A stretch of 64,000 nt of DNA from Pseudomonas fluorescens (GTDB taxonomy: Bacteria > Pseudomonadota > Gammaproteobacteria > Pseudomonadales > Pseudomonadaceae). Below the pieces are notes generated by a model, which saw nothing but the letters and a program-made list of their open reading frames with translations, did no database searches and was not told the origin of the DNA. The stretch covers positions 124,001-188,000 of the forward strand of contig NZ_CABVHY010000008.1 in assembly GCF_902497875.1 (NCBI RefSeq). The letters run 5' to 3'. Below, one piece after another: positions 36,690-44,875 of the stretch. The stretch's first letter is position 1. Each line of letters begins with the position of its first letter. Made by a program: the position numbers and the translations under genes.

Positions 36690-37520
36690 ATGACCGTTAC
36701 CCCGCCCGCTATCGCCGCCAGTGAACGCTCAGAAGCACTTGAAACGCTACTGGCCAAGGCGATTGACAGCAGCGCTGGCGCTGCAGACGCAAAGCCACCG
36801 TTTGCAGGCCGCGAAGACCCTCAGTTTCAGCTGCGTGGCCTGACCTACAACCCGCTGGCCGATGCCGCCATGCCGCTGTTCGGCCTGGCCATGCGCCTGC
36901 ATGGGCTGGACCGGTGCGAAGACCTGACGCAGCTTTATCAAGGCGTGCATAACCAGATCGTCACCGTCCTCGAAGAGATGCGCCATCACCCGTACGATAA
37001 CGCCACCCTGCAGGCTTACTCCTACAGCCTGTGCCTGTTCATGGACGAAATCGTCATGGGCACCGCGTGGGGCAAACATTCCACCTGGAGCCATCGCTCC
37101 CTGCTCAGTGCCTTTCACCAGGAAAACTGGGGCGGCGAAAAGTTCTTCACCGTGCTCGCCCGCATGCTGATCGATGCCGACAAGTACCAGCATGTGCTGG
37201 AGGTCATGTACCTGTGCCTGTGCATGGGCCTGCGGGGCAAATACGCGATCCAGACCCAAGGCGACGACGCGCGGCAAAAGATCATCGTCAAAGTGCATCG
37301 CGCGCTGCGTGACTTGCGCGGCGACGCCCCGGAGCGACTGACCGAGCCCTTGACCAACGTGGCCCCGCGCAATTACCGGGTCAACCGGCAGTGGCCCTGG
37401 TGGACACCCTGGGCTGCGGCGAGCGTCTTGCTGCTGGGCGCTTACACGCTCTATGCCGTTCGCCTTAACAGCATGACCTTCCAGGTCCTGAATTCCCTGG
37501 AGGGCATTCTCACGCTCTAG
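36690..37520 (+). CDS. tssL: T6SS inner-membrane protein TssL (DotU)
   Basis: A 276-aa protein of the DotU family: a cytoplasmic hook-shaped helical domain (NPLADAAMPLFGLAMRLHGL, YSLCLFMDEIVMGTAWGKHS, LEVMYLCLCMGLRGKYAIQ) and a single C-terminal membrane helix at about 232-257 (WPWWTPWAAASVLLLGAYTL). There is no fused OmpA-like peptidoglycan-binding domain, so anchoring to the wall would need another protein. CAGGAGTC precedes the ATG. Likely the last gene of the structural operon before a gap leading to hcp. Confidence 0.94.
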   Translation: MTVTPPAIAASERSEALETLLAKAIDSSAGAADAKPPFAGREDPQFQLRGLTYNPLADAAMPLFGLAMRLHGLDRCEDLTQLYQGVHNQIVTVLEEMRHHPYDNATLQAYSYSLCLFMDEIVMGTAWGKHSTWSHRSLLSAFHQENWGGEKFFTVLARMLIDADKYQHVLEVMYLCLCMGLRGKYAIQTQGDDARQKIIVKVHRALRDLRGDAPERLTEPLTNVAPRNYRVNRQWPWWTPWAAASVLLLGAYTLYAVRLNSMTFQVLNSLEGILTL

Positions 37521-37657
37521 CTCCAGCCATACCCAAATCAGGCGCGACCCGTGTTGAGCGGCGCGCCCCTCGGGGCCTCGTGCGCCGAAAAACCACACCG
37601 TCAGTTCGACGGTGGCGACCCGCGGGTCGTTTATTCAAGAGCAACAAGGAGTTTGTC

Positions 37658-38170
37658 ATGCCTACACCCGCGTACATCAAGATCGAGGGAAAGACTCAGG
37701 GACTTATCACCCAGGGCGCCTTCACCGCCGATTCGGTGGGTAATGTGTTTGTCGAAGGCCATGAAGACGAGATTCTCGTCCAGGAAATCGACCATCTGAT
37801 TTCCACCCCCACCGACCCGCAAAGCGGTCAGCCATCAGGCCAGCGCGTGCATGGCGCATTCGCCTTCACCTGCGCGCTGAACAAGGCCGCGCCCTTGCTC
37901 TATCAGGCGCTGGCCACGGGCGAAATGCTGCCGTCAGTCACGGTGGCCTGGTATCGCACCTCTACCGAAGGCAAGCAGGAAAAGTTCTTCTGCACCAAGC
38001 TCGAAGACGCCGTCATCGTCGATATCCATACCCAACTGCCGCATGCCCAGAACCCTGCAAACAGCGACTACACGCAGCTGATCAAGGTCGGCATGTCCTA
38101 CCGCAAAATCGTCTGGGAACACAGCGTGTCGGGCACCGAAGGTTCTGACGACTGGCGCAAACCGGTTTAA
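37658..38170 (+). CDS. hcp: T6SS tail-tube protein Hcp
   Basis: A 170-aa protein that forms hexameric rings stacked as the expelled inner tube. Signatures: MPTPAYIKIEGKTQGLITQG at the N-terminus, EDEILVQEIDHLI, and the C-terminal YRKIVWEHSVSGTEGSDDW. The ATG at 37658 is chosen because CAAGGAG lies 8 nt upstream and Hcp proteins begin here; the longer in-frame opening from 37580 is not conserved. It is separated from tssL by 137 nt and from vgrG by a terminator and a second hairpin, so it can be made in excess of VgrG. Confidence 0.96.
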   Translation: MPTPAYIKIEGKTQGLITQGAFTADSVGNVFVEGHEDEILVQEIDHLISTPTDPQSGQPSGQRVHGAFAFTCALNKAAPLLYQALATGEMLPSVTVAWYRTSTEGKQEKFFCTKLEDAVIVDIHTQLPHAQNPANSDYTQLIKVGMSYRKIVWEHSVSGTEGSDDWRKPV

Positions 38171-38184
38171 CCCTACGGCTACTC

Positions 38185-38212
38185 CCCTGCCCGCTCTGGC
38201 TGGCAGGGTTTT
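38185..38212 (+). terminator. Terminator after hcp
   Basis: Stem CCCTGCC / GGCAGGG with a 10-nt loop, followed by TTTTCTG. It would reduce read-through from the highly expressed hcp into vgrG. Confidence 0.6.
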
Positions 38213-38220
38213 CTGCGTTC

Positions 38221-38260
38221 GCTAGCGTCCGGCCTGTTGCAGAACCGGCCGGACGCTAGC
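38221..38260 (+). repeat. Perfect 14-bp inverted repeat between hcp and vgrG
   Basis: GCTAGCGTCCGGCC (38221-38234) and GGCCGGACGCTAGC (38247-38260) are exact reverse complements around a 12-nt loop. No T run follows, and the vgrG ribosome site AAGGAGGG starts 8 nt later. A decayed copy of the left flank is found at about 49403-49430, before the vgrG scrap there. Confidence 0.7.
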
Positions 38261-38278
38261 GTGCCTCAAGGAGGGCCC

Positions 38279-40294
38279 ATGCCCCGCCAAAGCGACTTGC
38301 GTTTCACCTTTGAACCGGCCTGCGGCGCCGCCTTTGAGGTCATTGAATTCACGCTGGAAGAAGGCCTGTCCCAGCCCTTCAAGCTGGAACTCGAACTCGC
38401 CAGCCACGACCCCGCGCTGGACTTCGGCACGCTGCTCGACAAGCCCGCCGTGCTCACCATCTGGCACGCTGAGACACCCGTGCGCTACGTGCACGGCCTG
38501 GTCAGCCGGCTCACCCAGGGCGACACCGGCTTTCGCCGCACCCGCTACCACGCCGTGGTCGAGCCGACCCTGGCCCGCGCACGCCTGCGTTCGGACTGGC
38601 GGATCTTTCAGCAGCAAAGCGTGCCCGAGATCCTCAACGCCGTGCTCAAGGCCCAGCGCCTGACCGACTATGAGCAAGTCATCTGTTTTGACCATGCCCC
38701 TCGCGAATACTGCGTGCAGGCCGGGGAAACCGACCTCGATTTTCTGGCCCGCCTCGCGGCCGAGGAAGGCCTGCTCTACACCTTTGAACACCGCGCCGAC
38801 GGCCATCGGCTGATCCACACCGACCGCGTGCAAGGCCTGGGCAGCCTCCCCCCGAACCTTGCCGGCAGCACCACCGTGCGTTATCACGCCGCGGGCGGCG
38901 GCGACAGTGCCGAGCCCGCATTGCAGCGCTTTCGCTACACCGAACACGTGCGCACCTCACGCCAGGTGCAGCGCGACTACACCTTCACCCACCCGCGCTA
39001 CGCCCAGGAACACGCCGCCGACGGCACGCAGTTGGACCATCAAAACCGCAGCTACGAACGCTACGACTACCCCGGCCGCTACAAGCGCGACGCCGTGGGC
39101 AAACCCTTTACCAAGACCCGCCTCAGCGCCCTGCGAAATGATGCGCGCATCGCCGAGGTCGAAGGCGACGACCCGCGCCTGCAACCGGGCCTGGCCTTCG
39201 ACCTGAGCGACCACCCGCGTGACGACATGAACGTGCGCTGGCGCACCGTCAGCATCGTCCACACCGGCACTCAACACAGCAGCCAGCAGGAGGAAGCCGC
39301 CGGCAGCGCGGCCGGCACCCGCTATCACCTCAAGGCCACGCTGATCCCCGACAGCGCCGACTGGAAAGCGCCGCTGTTACCCAAACCGCGCCTCGACGGC
39401 CCGCAAACCGCGACCGTGGTCGGGCCACCCGGGGAAGAGATTTTCTGTGACAAGTGGGGCCGGATAAAAGTCAGCTTCCCCTGGGACCGCACCAGCCAGA
39501 ACAACCAACACAGCTCCTGCTGGATCCGCGTGGCGCAAGGCTGGGCGGGCACCACCTGGGGCGCGATGGCCATCCCGCGGATTGGTCAGGAAGTCATCGT
39601 CGACCACCTGGATGGGGACCCCGACCAGCCGATCGTCATGGGCCGGGCCTATCGCGAAGCCAACCTGCCGCCCTACGAACTGCCCAAACACAAAACCCGC
39701 ATGACCATCAAAAGCCAGACCCACAAGGGCGACGGCTCCAACGAGCTGCGCTTCGAGGACGAGAAGGCTCAGGAAGAGATCTATATCCACGCGCAGAAAG
39801 ACCAGAACAACCATGTGAACAACAACGAGACCACCTTCGTCGGCAATGACCGCAGCGAGCGGGTCGAGCACAACGAAACCCTCTCCATCGGCGACCACCG
39901 CACCGAAGACGTCGGCAAAAACGAAACCATCCAGATCGGCGCCAACCGCAGCGTGACCATCGGCGCTAACAAGGCCGAGACCATTGCCTTGGCCAAGGCC
40001 GAAACCATCGGACTGGGCAAGGCCCTGACCATTGGTGGGGGCTATCAAACCAGCGTCGGTGCGGCCATGAACACCACCGTCGGCCTCAGCCAAAGCGAAC
40101 AGGTGGGCATCCACAAGTCAGTGCTCGTCGGCAAGCGCTTCACCATCGAAGCCGGTGACGAATTTGTGGTGCAAGTGGGCAAATCGCAACTGGTGATGAA
40201 GTCCGACGGCACGGTGCTGATCAATGGCTGCACCTTTGATTTCAGCGCCAGCGGCGCGGTGCAGATCAACGGCAAAAACGTCGATATCAACTGA
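38279..40294 (+). CDS. vgrG: T6SS spike protein VgrG
   Basis: A 671-aa trimeric spike at the tip of the Hcp tube. Residues 1-350 form the gp27-like base (LRFTFEPACGAAFEVIEFTL, PVRYVHGLVSRLTQGDTGFR). The gp5-OB region follows (GPPGEEIFCDKWGRIKVSFP, then SCWIRVAQGWAGTTWGAMAI), and the C-terminal beta-helix carries repeated Asn-Glu-Thr and Val-Gly motifs (VEHNETLSIGDHRTEDVGKN). There is no enzymatic C-terminal extension, so cargo is carried by the following PAAR/DUF2169/effector genes. The ATG at 38279 has AAGGAGGG upstream. Fragments of this gene recur at least nine times downstream and once between tssA and tssM. Confidence 0.95.
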   Translation: MPRQSDLRFTFEPACGAAFEVIEFTLEEGLSQPFKLELELASHDPALDFGTLLDKPAVLTIWHAETPVRYVHGLVSRLTQGDTGFRRTRYHAVVEPTLARARLRSDWRIFQQQSVPEILNAVLKAQRLTDYEQVICFDHAPREYCVQAGETDLDFLARLAAEEGLLYTFEHRADGHRLIHTDRVQGLGSLPPNLAGSTTVRYHAAGGGDSAEPALQRFRYTEHVRTSRQVQRDYTFTHPRYAQEHAADGTQLDHQNRSYERYDYPGRYKRDAVGKPFTKTRLSALRNDARIAEVEGDDPRLQPGLAFDLSDHPRDDMNVRWRTVSIVHTGTQHSSQQEEAAGSAAGTRYHLKATLIPDSADWKAPLLPKPRLDGPQTATVVGPPGEEIFCDKWGRIKVSFPWDRTSQNNQHSSCWIRVAQGWAGTTWGAMAIPRIGQEVIVDHLDGDPDQPIVMGRAYREANLPPYELPKHKTRMTIKSQTHKGDGSNELRFEDEKAQEEIYIHAQKDQNNHVNNNETTFVGNDRSERVEHNETLSIGDHRTEDVGKNETIQIGANRSVTIGANKAETIALAKAETIGLGKALTIGGGYQTSVGAAMNTTVGLSQSEQVGIHKSVLVGKRFTIEAGDEFVVQVGKSQLVMKSDGTVLINGCTFDFSASGAVQINGKNVDIN

Positions 40295-40304
40295 GGCGCA
40301 GTCC

Positions 40305-41660
40305 ATGGAATTTCGCAATCTGACGCCCTTCGACGCCTTGTGTTTCAGCGCCCTGGGCGTGGACGATCAAGAGTACCCGGTGGTGGCCATGAAGGTCGGC
40401 TATCGCCTGCTGCCCATGGACGGCCAGCCGGGCGAATTCCGCGCCGCGGTGATCGACGACGCACCGTTGCCGTTGTGCACCGGCGACACCTATTACGGCG
40501 AGGAAGGCACCAGCAGCGTCTACGAAGAAAGCGACCTTGCGCCGTACAAACCGCGCTGCGATGTGATCGTCGTCGGACATGCCCATGCGCCGCAGGGTAT
40601 ACCGGCGATAGCGTGGGAAGCCGGAATTCGCCTGAGCCTGCCGCTGCCGCCGGTGAACATCACCGTGCCATTGCCAGAGCCCCTGAGCCCCGGCGAGCCG
40701 TTGAACCAATACCAACTGCGGGACTGGCAGGCCCAGCGCGTGGCGGCGGCACACGCCCGCGCCAATGCCCCGACCCGCCGCAACCTGCTGGACAAACACC
40801 TGCGTTTTACCGGTCCCCGGCACTTCCAGCAGGGCCTGTTCACGGGCTGGCAGTTGAAGGACGCACTGCCCGCGCTCAGCGTACCGTTGCGCTGGGAACA
40901 CGCCTTCGGTGGCAGCAGCGTGGTGCTCAACCCTGACTACCCTACAAATCCCCAAGCCTCCGAGCATCTGCTTAACCAGGTCTGCTACAGCAACCCGCTG
41001 GGCAGTGGCTGGCTGGAAAAGCGTCACGAAAAACTCGCCCTGCAACTCGACGTGCCATTGCGCACCCTGCCCGCGCCACAGATCGAAACCCTGGCCGCCC
41101 CAATGCAGCGGCCAGTGATTGCCGGACATCCCGACGGTGATCTGGATGCCCGGGGCATGGCACAACTGGCCGCGACTTACGCTCAACAACCCGCCGGCTT
41201 TGGCGCGGTCGGTCGGGCCTGGGCCCCTCGCCTGGCATTGGCCGGGACCTACGACGACAGCTGGCAAGCCGAGCGCTGGCCCTACCTGCCGCTGGACTTC
41301 GATTTTGCCTACTGGAACGGCGCGCCGGCCGATCAGCAGATCGAATTCCCGCCACCGAACCTGCGCATCGAACTGTTCAACCTGACAACGCCCGAGACCA
41401 CCGCGGATGGGCGACTGCGGGTGGAACTGCCGGGCCATCGCCCGTTCGTGCTGTTGCGCCTGAACAACGGCGCAATGCTGCCGCTGCCCTTGCTGACCGA
41501 CACCCTGCGCCTCGACACCGAGGCCATGACCCTGGCACTGACCCACCGCATCAGCCTGCCCAACCGCCTCGACATCCGCGCCCTCGAAGCCCGCTTCGAG
41601 ACCGATCCCGGCGCGCCCTTGATCCGCCCCGCACACGACCCGGCACAGGAGAGCCTCTGA
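40305..41660 (+). CDS. DUF2169 T6SS effector adaptor
   Basis: A 451-aa cytoplasmic protein of the DUF2169 family, which sits between vgrG and DUF4150 (PAAR-like) effectors and is thought to load them on the spike. Seen: FRNLTPFDALCFSALGVDDQ at the start, SDLAPYKPRCDVIVVGHAHA, the FTGWQLKDALPALSVPLRWE block with HAFGG, and DFDFAYWNGAPADQQIEFPP. The ATG at 40305 has CTGAGGCG upstream and lies 10 nt after the vgrG stop. The next gene begins one base after its stop. A decayed piece of this family lies at 52992-53045. Confidence 0.87.
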   Translation: MEFRNLTPFDALCFSALGVDDQEYPVVAMKVGYRLLPMDGQPGEFRAAVIDDAPLPLCTGDTYYGEEGTSSVYEESDLAPYKPRCDVIVVGHAHAPQGIPAIAWEAGIRLSLPLPPVNITVPLPEPLSPGEPLNQYQLRDWQAQRVAAAHARANAPTRRNLLDKHLRFTGPRHFQQGLFTGWQLKDALPALSVPLRWEHAFGGSSVVLNPDYPTNPQASEHLLNQVCYSNPLGSGWLEKRHEKLALQLDVPLRTLPAPQIETLAAPMQRPVIAGHPDGDLDARGMAQLAATYAQQPAGFGAVGRAWAPRLALAGTYDDSWQAERWPYLPLDFDFAYWNGAPADQQIEFPPPNLRIELFNLTTPETTADGRLRVELPGHRPFVLLRLNNGAMLPLPLLTDTLRLDTEAMTLALTHRISLPNRLDIRALEARFETDPGAPLIRPAHDPAQESL

Positions 41661-41661
41661 C

Positions 41662-42018
41662 ATGGCCGACAACGTCATCGCCCGCCAACAGGGCCAATGG
41701 AAAGTGGTCAGCCTCGTCCCCGACGTGTGCAAGACCCCCATGGGCGCGCCGATTCCGCCGGTGCCCTACCCCGTCACCGCCGAACTCAAAAGCGCCACCG
41801 GCGTCGCCAAATCAGTGCGCGCCAACGGCAAGCCAGTGGTGGTCTACGACATGAGCCTGGTGCCCAAGACCCTCGGCGACCAGGCCGGCGTCGCCAAAGG
41901 CATCAAGAGCAACACCGTGGGCGGCAAGTGCTACCCCAAGGACAAGAGCAGCAGCGTGCGCGCCGAAGGCAAGCTGATCGTGCGCCATGGCGACATGTTC
42001 TGGATGAATGGAGTCTAG
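41662..42018 (+). CDS. PAAR-like spike-tip protein (DUF4150)
   Basis: A 118-aa stand-alone PAAR-like protein that caps the VgrG spike. Seen: VSLVPDVCKTPMGAPIPPVP near residue 16 (the CKTP motif is diagnostic), LVPKTLGDQAGVAKGIKSNT, and HGDMFWMNG at the C-terminus. In many systems this domain is fused to the effector; here the effector starts 3 nt after the stop, so the two halves have been split or never joined. Coupled translation with the flanking genes is likely. Confidence 0.88.
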   Translation: MADNVIARQQGQWKVVSLVPDVCKTPMGAPIPPVPYPVTAELKSATGVAKSVRANGKPVVVYDMSLVPKTLGDQAGVAKGIKSNTVGGKCYPKDKSSSVRAEGKLIVRHGDMFWMNGV

Positions 42019-42021
42019 GGC

Positions 42022-43299
42022 GTGGCCGAACCGTTAAAGATCAACATCAGCAAGTCCTTTGTGGACTATGGCGGCAAGCAATGGGCGACCTATGAGAATG
42101 GCGGTGGCGTCACAGTGCAGGTCTGGAAAGACCAGCAACTCGAACTGCAGCGCGACCTCAGCTACGCCGACTACGCGGTGTTTCGGGAACAGGCCTCGGC
42201 GATAAAGCTGCGCGACTATCCCGACCCGACCTTGAGTAGAAAAGGCGGCACCAACGCTAATGGCAATACGCTGGGACGTGTGGTCGGGGAAACCGCATCG
42301 GCTGAAGTACCGGCGAGCGAGGCCAATCCGCCTGTCGAAGCTGAGACCGAAGCAGAGGCTGTTACCGGCGCGCAAATTCTGGACGGCATTCAACTCGGCC
42401 TGGATGTCGTTGGATTGGTGCCCGTCTTCGGGGAAGTTGCCGACATCGCCAATGCAGGGGTCAGCGCTGCTCGTGGCGACTATGTCGGTGCCGGCCTCTC
42501 GATGCTCTCGGCGATTCCGTTTGTCGGCTACCTGGGCACCGCTGGCAAAGCCACGAGATACGGTGCGAAAGTAGCCGAAGCTTCAGGCAAAGCGGCTAAG
42601 GAAGCCGCCGAGAAGGCCGCGAAAGAGGCAGCGGCAAAGAAAGCCAAGGACGAAGCGGCGCGCAAGCAGAATCAGGGTGCGAAGATCAAGCCCAAGAAAC
42701 TGCCGAAGAAAAAACCGGCATGTTTCGAGCCACGCAAATCCAAAACATACAAAAAGATGAGCGAGGCTGAGCAGAAGAAGTACTTGCGCGAATATAGCCG
42801 ACAGCTCAAGCGGCAAGAAGACGCCCTCAACACTATGTCGGCCAAGGACTTTGCCAATGCCCGGAGCAAGTTCAAGGAAGCCAAACAAAAATCGCCTACT
42901 AATCAGGGTCGAAATCCTGAGGCTGCTGTAGCTCAGGAAGCCTATCGGAGAAAGAGCGCTGAAGATATTAACGACAGCATATATGAGAGCATTCGCAGGA
43001 AGCACCCACAGGGTGACCCCAAGGCGGCCAGGGTCAACGCCGCAGACCGAACTAAGGAAATCATGGATTCGTTGGCCGCTCTGCACGAACCTGACATGGT
43101 TGCAGGTGGATGGCATGAGCCCAAACCCTCAGCCTTGGGTGACAAAAGAGTCAACAGTGCCATTGGCGGCAGCTGGAGCCAGAAAGAACGCGTAAAATTA
43201 TTAGAGGATGCAGCAAAGAACGCAGTCGCACGCGGTGATGGCTCGGACATGATGAATGTGGAATTGACAATCTGCCCACCTGGCAAGAAAGGAAAATGA
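42022..43299 (+). CDS. T6SS effector, polymorphic toxin type 15 (Tde-like DNase)
   Basis: A 425-aa effector. Residues 1-110 are a loading region. Residues 115-180 are hydrophobic and glycine-rich (GLDVVGLVPVFGEVADIANA, GDYVGAGLSMLSAIPFVGYL), suited to membrane passage. Residues 180-235 are Ala/Lys-rich helix. The C-terminal toxin contains the HxxD motif of the Ntox15/Tde DNase family in LHEPDMVAGG (His355, Asp358) and GDKRVNSAIGGSWS. Tde proteins of Agrobacterium are DNases neutralised by Tdi proteins with GAD-like and DUF1851-like domains, exactly the gene type that follows. The GTG start has TAGGGC upstream. The stop overlaps an ATG of the immunity gene. No catalytic change is seen, so it should be active. 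Confidence 0.85.
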   Translation: MAEPLKINISKSFVDYGGKQWATYENGGGVTVQVWKDQQLELQRDLSYADYAVFREQASAIKLRDYPDPTLSRKGGTNANGNTLGRVVGETASAEVPASEANPPVEAETEAEAVTGAQILDGIQLGLDVVGLVPVFGEVADIANAGVSAARGDYVGAGLSMLSAIPFVGYLGTAGKATRYGAKVAEASGKAAKEAAEKAAKEAAAKKAKDEAARKQNQGAKIKPKKLPKKKPACFEPRKSKTYKKMSEAEQKKYLREYSRQLKRQEDALNTMSAKDFANARSKFKEAKQKSPTNQGRNPEAAVAQEAYRRKSAEDINDSIYESIRRKHPQGDPKAARVNAADRTKEIMDSLAALHEPDMVAGGWHEPKPSALGDKRVNSAIGGSWSQKERVKLLEDAAKNAVARGDGSDMMNVELTICPPGKKGK

Positions 43300-43301
43300 T
43301 A

Positions 43302-43964
43302 ATGAGAGACCCGGATTTTACTTTGTTCATCGAGAGTTTTGGCGAGGCGACCCACAGCACGCATGTCCCCGAGGAGAGCTTTGTCAAATGGGTTGGCAAG
43401 CTCCCCCCCATCCTGCTGACTTATTGGCGCGAAGAGGGCTGGGCGGGATATGCAAATGGGCGCCTGTGGACGGTTAATCCCGATGACTACGAGGACATCA
43501 AGGACGCTTGGCTGGAGGAAACACCACTTGCCACTCTCGATAACTTTCACGTAATTGCCCGCGGCGCCTTCGGCGACCTCTATCTGTGTGGTGAAAGAAC
43601 CGGGAGAAGTGTCACCATTGTCTGCCTTCATAACGAAATACTGGCGCTGAAAAACAAGTTGAAGCCTAAGGCCCTCCACGAGCAAGACTTTTCAATTCAA
43701 TCCTTCTTTGGTTCTCGTGAGCCAGAAGATTTGGACTACCCGGACGCTAATGGCAAATTGCTGTTTGACCGTGCTGTGAAGAAGTACGGCCCGCTGGCAC
43801 CCGATGAAATGTACGGCTTCGAGCCCGCGCTGGTATTGGGCGGCACTGCCAAGCTGGAGAATCTGCGCCGCCTCAAGCTGGATCCGCATTTGCACATCCT
43901 GCGGCAGTTCGACAGCCCGACGCTGCCTTTCTCCAGCGTCGACTTCGACAAGCTCATGAAATAG
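43302..43964 (+). CDS. Tdi-like immunity protein, copy 1 (probable cognate)
   Basis: A 220-aa protein with a GAD-like N-terminal half (FGEATHSTHVPEESFVKWVG, YWREEGWAGYANGRLWTVNP) and a DUF1851-like C-terminal half (KKYGPLAPDEMYGFEPALVL, LRRLKLDPHLHILRQF), the build of Tdi proteins that inactivate Tde DNases in the cytoplasm. Start taken at MRDP (43302) because all copies share it and AAGGAAA is at proper spacing; an ATG at 43296 overlaps the effector stop as ATGA. Being directly coupled to the effector, it is the best candidate for the active antitoxin. Its variable patch reads KNKLKPKALHEQDFSIQSFF. Confidence 0.85.
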   Translation: MRDPDFTLFIESFGEATHSTHVPEESFVKWVGKLPPILLTYWREEGWAGYANGRLWTVNPDDYEDIKDAWLEETPLATLDNFHVIARGAFGDLYLCGERTGRSVTIVCLHNEILALKNKLKPKALHEQDFSIQSFFGSREPEDLDYPDANGKLLFDRAVKKYGPLAPDEMYGFEPALVLGGTAKLENLRRLKLDPHLHILRQFDSPTLPFSSVDFDKLMK

Positions 43965-44088
43965 CCAAGGCCTCACCGCTGCTTTTCATCTGACCAACTT
44001 TCTGAGTACGTGATAGCCGCGTACTCGACCTAACCGCCGTGCTCACCGTCTGGTGCGGATGCCAACATGGCAAGAAAGGAAAGTAAAA
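43965..44088 (+). repeat. Composite spacer 1
   Basis: 124 nt between immunity copies 1 and 2. It begins with the block GCCAAGGCCTCACCGCTG, then CTGACCAACTTTCTGAGTAC. Next comes a vgrG-like stretch (about 44023-44053, compare 38431-38463), and finally a near copy of the last bases of the effector gene (44060-44083, compare 43273-43296), which supplies the ribosome site of copy 2. Confidence 0.75.
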
Positions 44089-44751
44089 ATGAGAGACCCG
44101 GATTTTGCTTTGTTCATAGAGAGTTTTGGCGAGGCGACCCACAGCACGCATGTCCCCGAGGAGAGTTTTGTCAAATGGGTTGGCAAGCTCCCCCCCATCC
44201 TGCTGACTTATTGGCGCGAAGAGGGCTGGGCGGGATATGCAGATGGGCGCCTGTGGACGGTTAATCCCGATGACTACGAGGACATCAAGGACGCTTGGCT
44301 GGAGGAAACACCACTTGCCACCCTCGATAACTTCCACGTAATTGCCCGTAGCGCCTTTGGCGACCTCTATCTGTGTGGTGAAAGAACCGGGAGAAGTGTC
44401 ACCATTGTCTGCCTTCATAACGAAATACTGGCGCTGAAAAACAATTTGAAGCCTAGCGCCCTCCACGAGCAAGACCTTTCAATTCAATCCTTCTTTGGTT
44501 CTAGTGATCCAGAAGATTTGGACTACCCGGACGCTAATGGCAAACTGCTGTTTGACCGTGCTATGAAGAAGTACGGCCCGCTGGCACCCGATGAAATGTA
44601 CGGCTTCGAGCCCGCGCTGTTGTTGGGCGGCACTGCCAAGCTGGAGAATCTGCGCCGCCTCAAACTGGATCCGCATTTGCACATCCTGCGCCAGTTCGAC
44701 AGCCCGACGCTTCCTTTTTCCGGCATCGACTTCGACAAGCTCATGAAATAG
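44089..44751 (+). CDS. Tdi-like immunity protein, copy 2
   Basis: 220 aa, very close to copy 1 over the first 120 residues (it shares THSTHVPEESFVKWVGKLPP). It differs in the patch KNNLKPSALHEQDLSIQSFF, in SSDPED, and has Met for Val in the KKYGP segment (AMKKYGP) and LLLGG for LVLGG. AAGGAAAG precedes the only ATG available, which fixes the start used for the whole family. Exactly 787 nt downstream of copy 1. Intact, with no stop or frameshift. Confidence 0.82.
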   Translation: MRDPDFALFIESFGEATHSTHVPEESFVKWVGKLPPILLTYWREEGWAGYADGRLWTVNPDDYEDIKDAWLEETPLATLDNFHVIARSAFGDLYLCGERTGRSVTIVCLHNEILALKNNLKPSALHEQDLSIQSFFGSSDPEDLDYPDANGKLLFDRAMKKYGPLAPDEMYGFEPALLLGGTAKLENLRRLKLDPHLHILRQFDSPTLPFSGIDFDKLMK

Positions 44752-44875
44752 CCAAGGCCTCACCGCAGCTCTTCATCCGACCAACTTTCTGAGTACGTGA
44801 TAGCCGCGTACTCGACCTAACCGCCGTGTTCACCGTCTGGTGCGGGTGCCCACCTGTTAAGAAAGGAAAATGATA
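44752..44875 (+). repeat. Composite spacer 2
   Basis: 124 nt with the same order of blocks as spacer 1 (CTGAGTACGTGATAGCCGCG, then ACCGCCGTGTTCACCGTCTGG split over the vgrG-like part, then TGCCCACCTGTTAAGAAAGG, the effector 3' end with a TGG-to-TGT change). Confidence 0.75.

Noticed and set aside
39377..41741. Long minus-strand open frames opposite vgrG and the DUF2169 gene
   Set aside because: Repetitive Val/Gly/Asp-rich translations caused by codon bias of the real plus-strand genes; no ribosome sites.
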